In this document: piece after piece, positions 14,116-14,522 of the stretch | Position numbering within the stretch: the first letter of the stretch is position 1 | How the letters are laid out: each line of letters starts with the position of its first letter | Assembly: GCA_027296045.1 (NCBI GenBank) | Contig: JAPUJS010000199.1 | Coordinates: 1-14,522, forward strand | DNA length: 14,522 bases | Source of the DNA: a bacterium | GTDB taxonomy: Bacteria; Latescibacterota; UBA2968 | Reading direction: 5' to 3' | The notes under the pieces: generated by a model | The model's database searches: none | Seen by the model: the letters and a program-made list of their open reading frames with translations, nothing else | What the model was told of the DNA's origin: nothing | Position numbers and translations under genes: made by a program

Positions 14116-14522
14116 CTACCACGAATGCGTATGATGTCCCTGCCCGGGAAACCAGATCTGGTCTACAAAAAAGGAGAGTAAAACCCCAAGTGCATGGCCT
14201 ACCAGCAGGCCCAGGAAAAAAGGCCGCGAACGCCGATAAAGCTCAACCCCACCTATTTTTAAAATAACGGTTTTGATGCCCCAGGCCACAAAAATGGAAA
14301 ACATGGAATGCACCGCATGCGTGGGCGGCACAACCATCCCGATAGGTGCCAGGGGCCACCAGGTAAACCGGTAGCGCATCAAGCTGACCACCGCAAAAAT
14401 GCCGCTGCCCAAAAGCAAGAACAAATACCGTTGCTGTTCCCACTTTTCCTCCCCTTTCAAGGCTTTGACCAGCCCATCGTAGGTTCGTGGAGGGTAACGT
14501 GTGAAGGGAAAATCGTTGAAAT
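14116..14522 (-). CDS. DUF6784/DUF6785-like integral membrane protein, C-terminal part (5' end beyond window)
   Basis: The minus-strand frame is open from the right edge to TAG at 14118-14116, giving about 135 visible residues. The methionine-equivalent TTG at 14460 is internal, because the frame continues upstream without a stop as FNDFPFTRYPPRTYDGLVK. Visible features are three to four hydrophobic segments (YLFLLLGSGIFAVVSLM, SMFSIFVAWGIKTVIL, FFLGLLVGHALGVLLSFFV), an RFTWWPLAPIGMVV motif, and GGVELYRRSRPFFLGL, followed by a His-rich end. From memory, the WWPLxPIG and YRRxRPFFLGL patterns resemble the C-terminal DUF6784 domain of large multi-pass proteins from FCB, planctomycete-like and armatimonad-like genomes. 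The function is unknown. The transcript ends at the strong terminator near 13924-13960. Confidence 0.7.
   Translation of the reverse strand, partial: FNDFPFTRYPPRTYDGLVKALKGEEKWEQQRYLFLLLGSGIFAVVSLMRYRFTWWPLAPIGMVVPPTHAVHSMFSIFVAWGIKTVILKIGGVELYRRSRPFFLGLLVGHALGVLLSFFVDQIWFPGQGHHTHSW

Noticed and set aside
1..14522. CRISPR arrays, insertion sequences, phage or toxin-antitoxin genes
   Set aside because: No regularly spaced direct repeats, transposase or integrase motifs, or small paired toxin/antitoxin frames were found; the only repeats are coding ones (FG-GAP, TPR, dockerin-like).

Overview
The window looks like chromosomal DNA of an uncultured, Gram-negative-type bacterium of roughly 55% GC. 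Several features point to a poorly studied lineage of the FCB/Latescibacterota-Poribacteria kind: an FG-GAP secreted protein ending in paired dockerin-like repeats with an FSDFLxFAxxFG core, a membrane protein that resembles DUF6784/6785 proteins, and a TMTC-like membrane TPR protein. That placement is inferred from remembered family distributions, not from a search. I see no rRNA, tRNA, CRISPR array, transposase, phage gene or plasmid function.

Positions 1-7442 run on the plus strand. First comes the 3' part of a large secreted FG-GAP/Ig-like/dockerin protein. A near-perfect sigma70-type promoter follows (TTGACA, 17 bp, TACTAT) and drives an orphan beta-class DNA methyltransferase. Next is a tightly packed set of a short-chain dehydrogenase, a 10-11 helix membrane protein with five C-terminal TPRs (GT-C/TMTC-like), and a fold-type II PLP enzyme related to threonine synthase. 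The gaps are 1 and 12 bases, so these three are probably co-transcribed.

Positions 7546-10037 carry, also on plus, a YtoQ-family protein, a LOG-family (TIGR00730) nucleotide phosphoribohydrolase, a 390-base intergenic stretch with hairpins and a second consensus promoter, and a metallo-beta-lactamase-fold phosphodiesterase of the PhnP/COG1235 type. A short hairpin with a T-rich tail separates that gene from the convergent minus-strand block.

Positions 13822-10082, on minus, form a probable operon. It contains prmA (ribosomal protein L11 methyltransferase, TTG start), an exported SH3b-SH3b-TPR-TM-coiled-coil protein, and a three-part protein with a winged-helix-like N-terminus, a DEDDh exonuclease-like domain that has lost its catalytic residues, and an intact GIY-YIG nuclease domain. 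A third TTGACA-17-TATATT promoter precedes prmA, and just upstream of it a strong intrinsic terminator ends the preceding minus-strand gene. That gene is the C-terminal part of a DUF6784-like membrane protein cut by the right edge of the window.

No obviously new defence or mobile system is visible. The most unusual items are the pseudo-exonuclease/GIY-YIG fusion and its pairing with an envelope SH3b-TPR protein, the dockerin-like tail, and the YtoQ-LOG neighbourhood.
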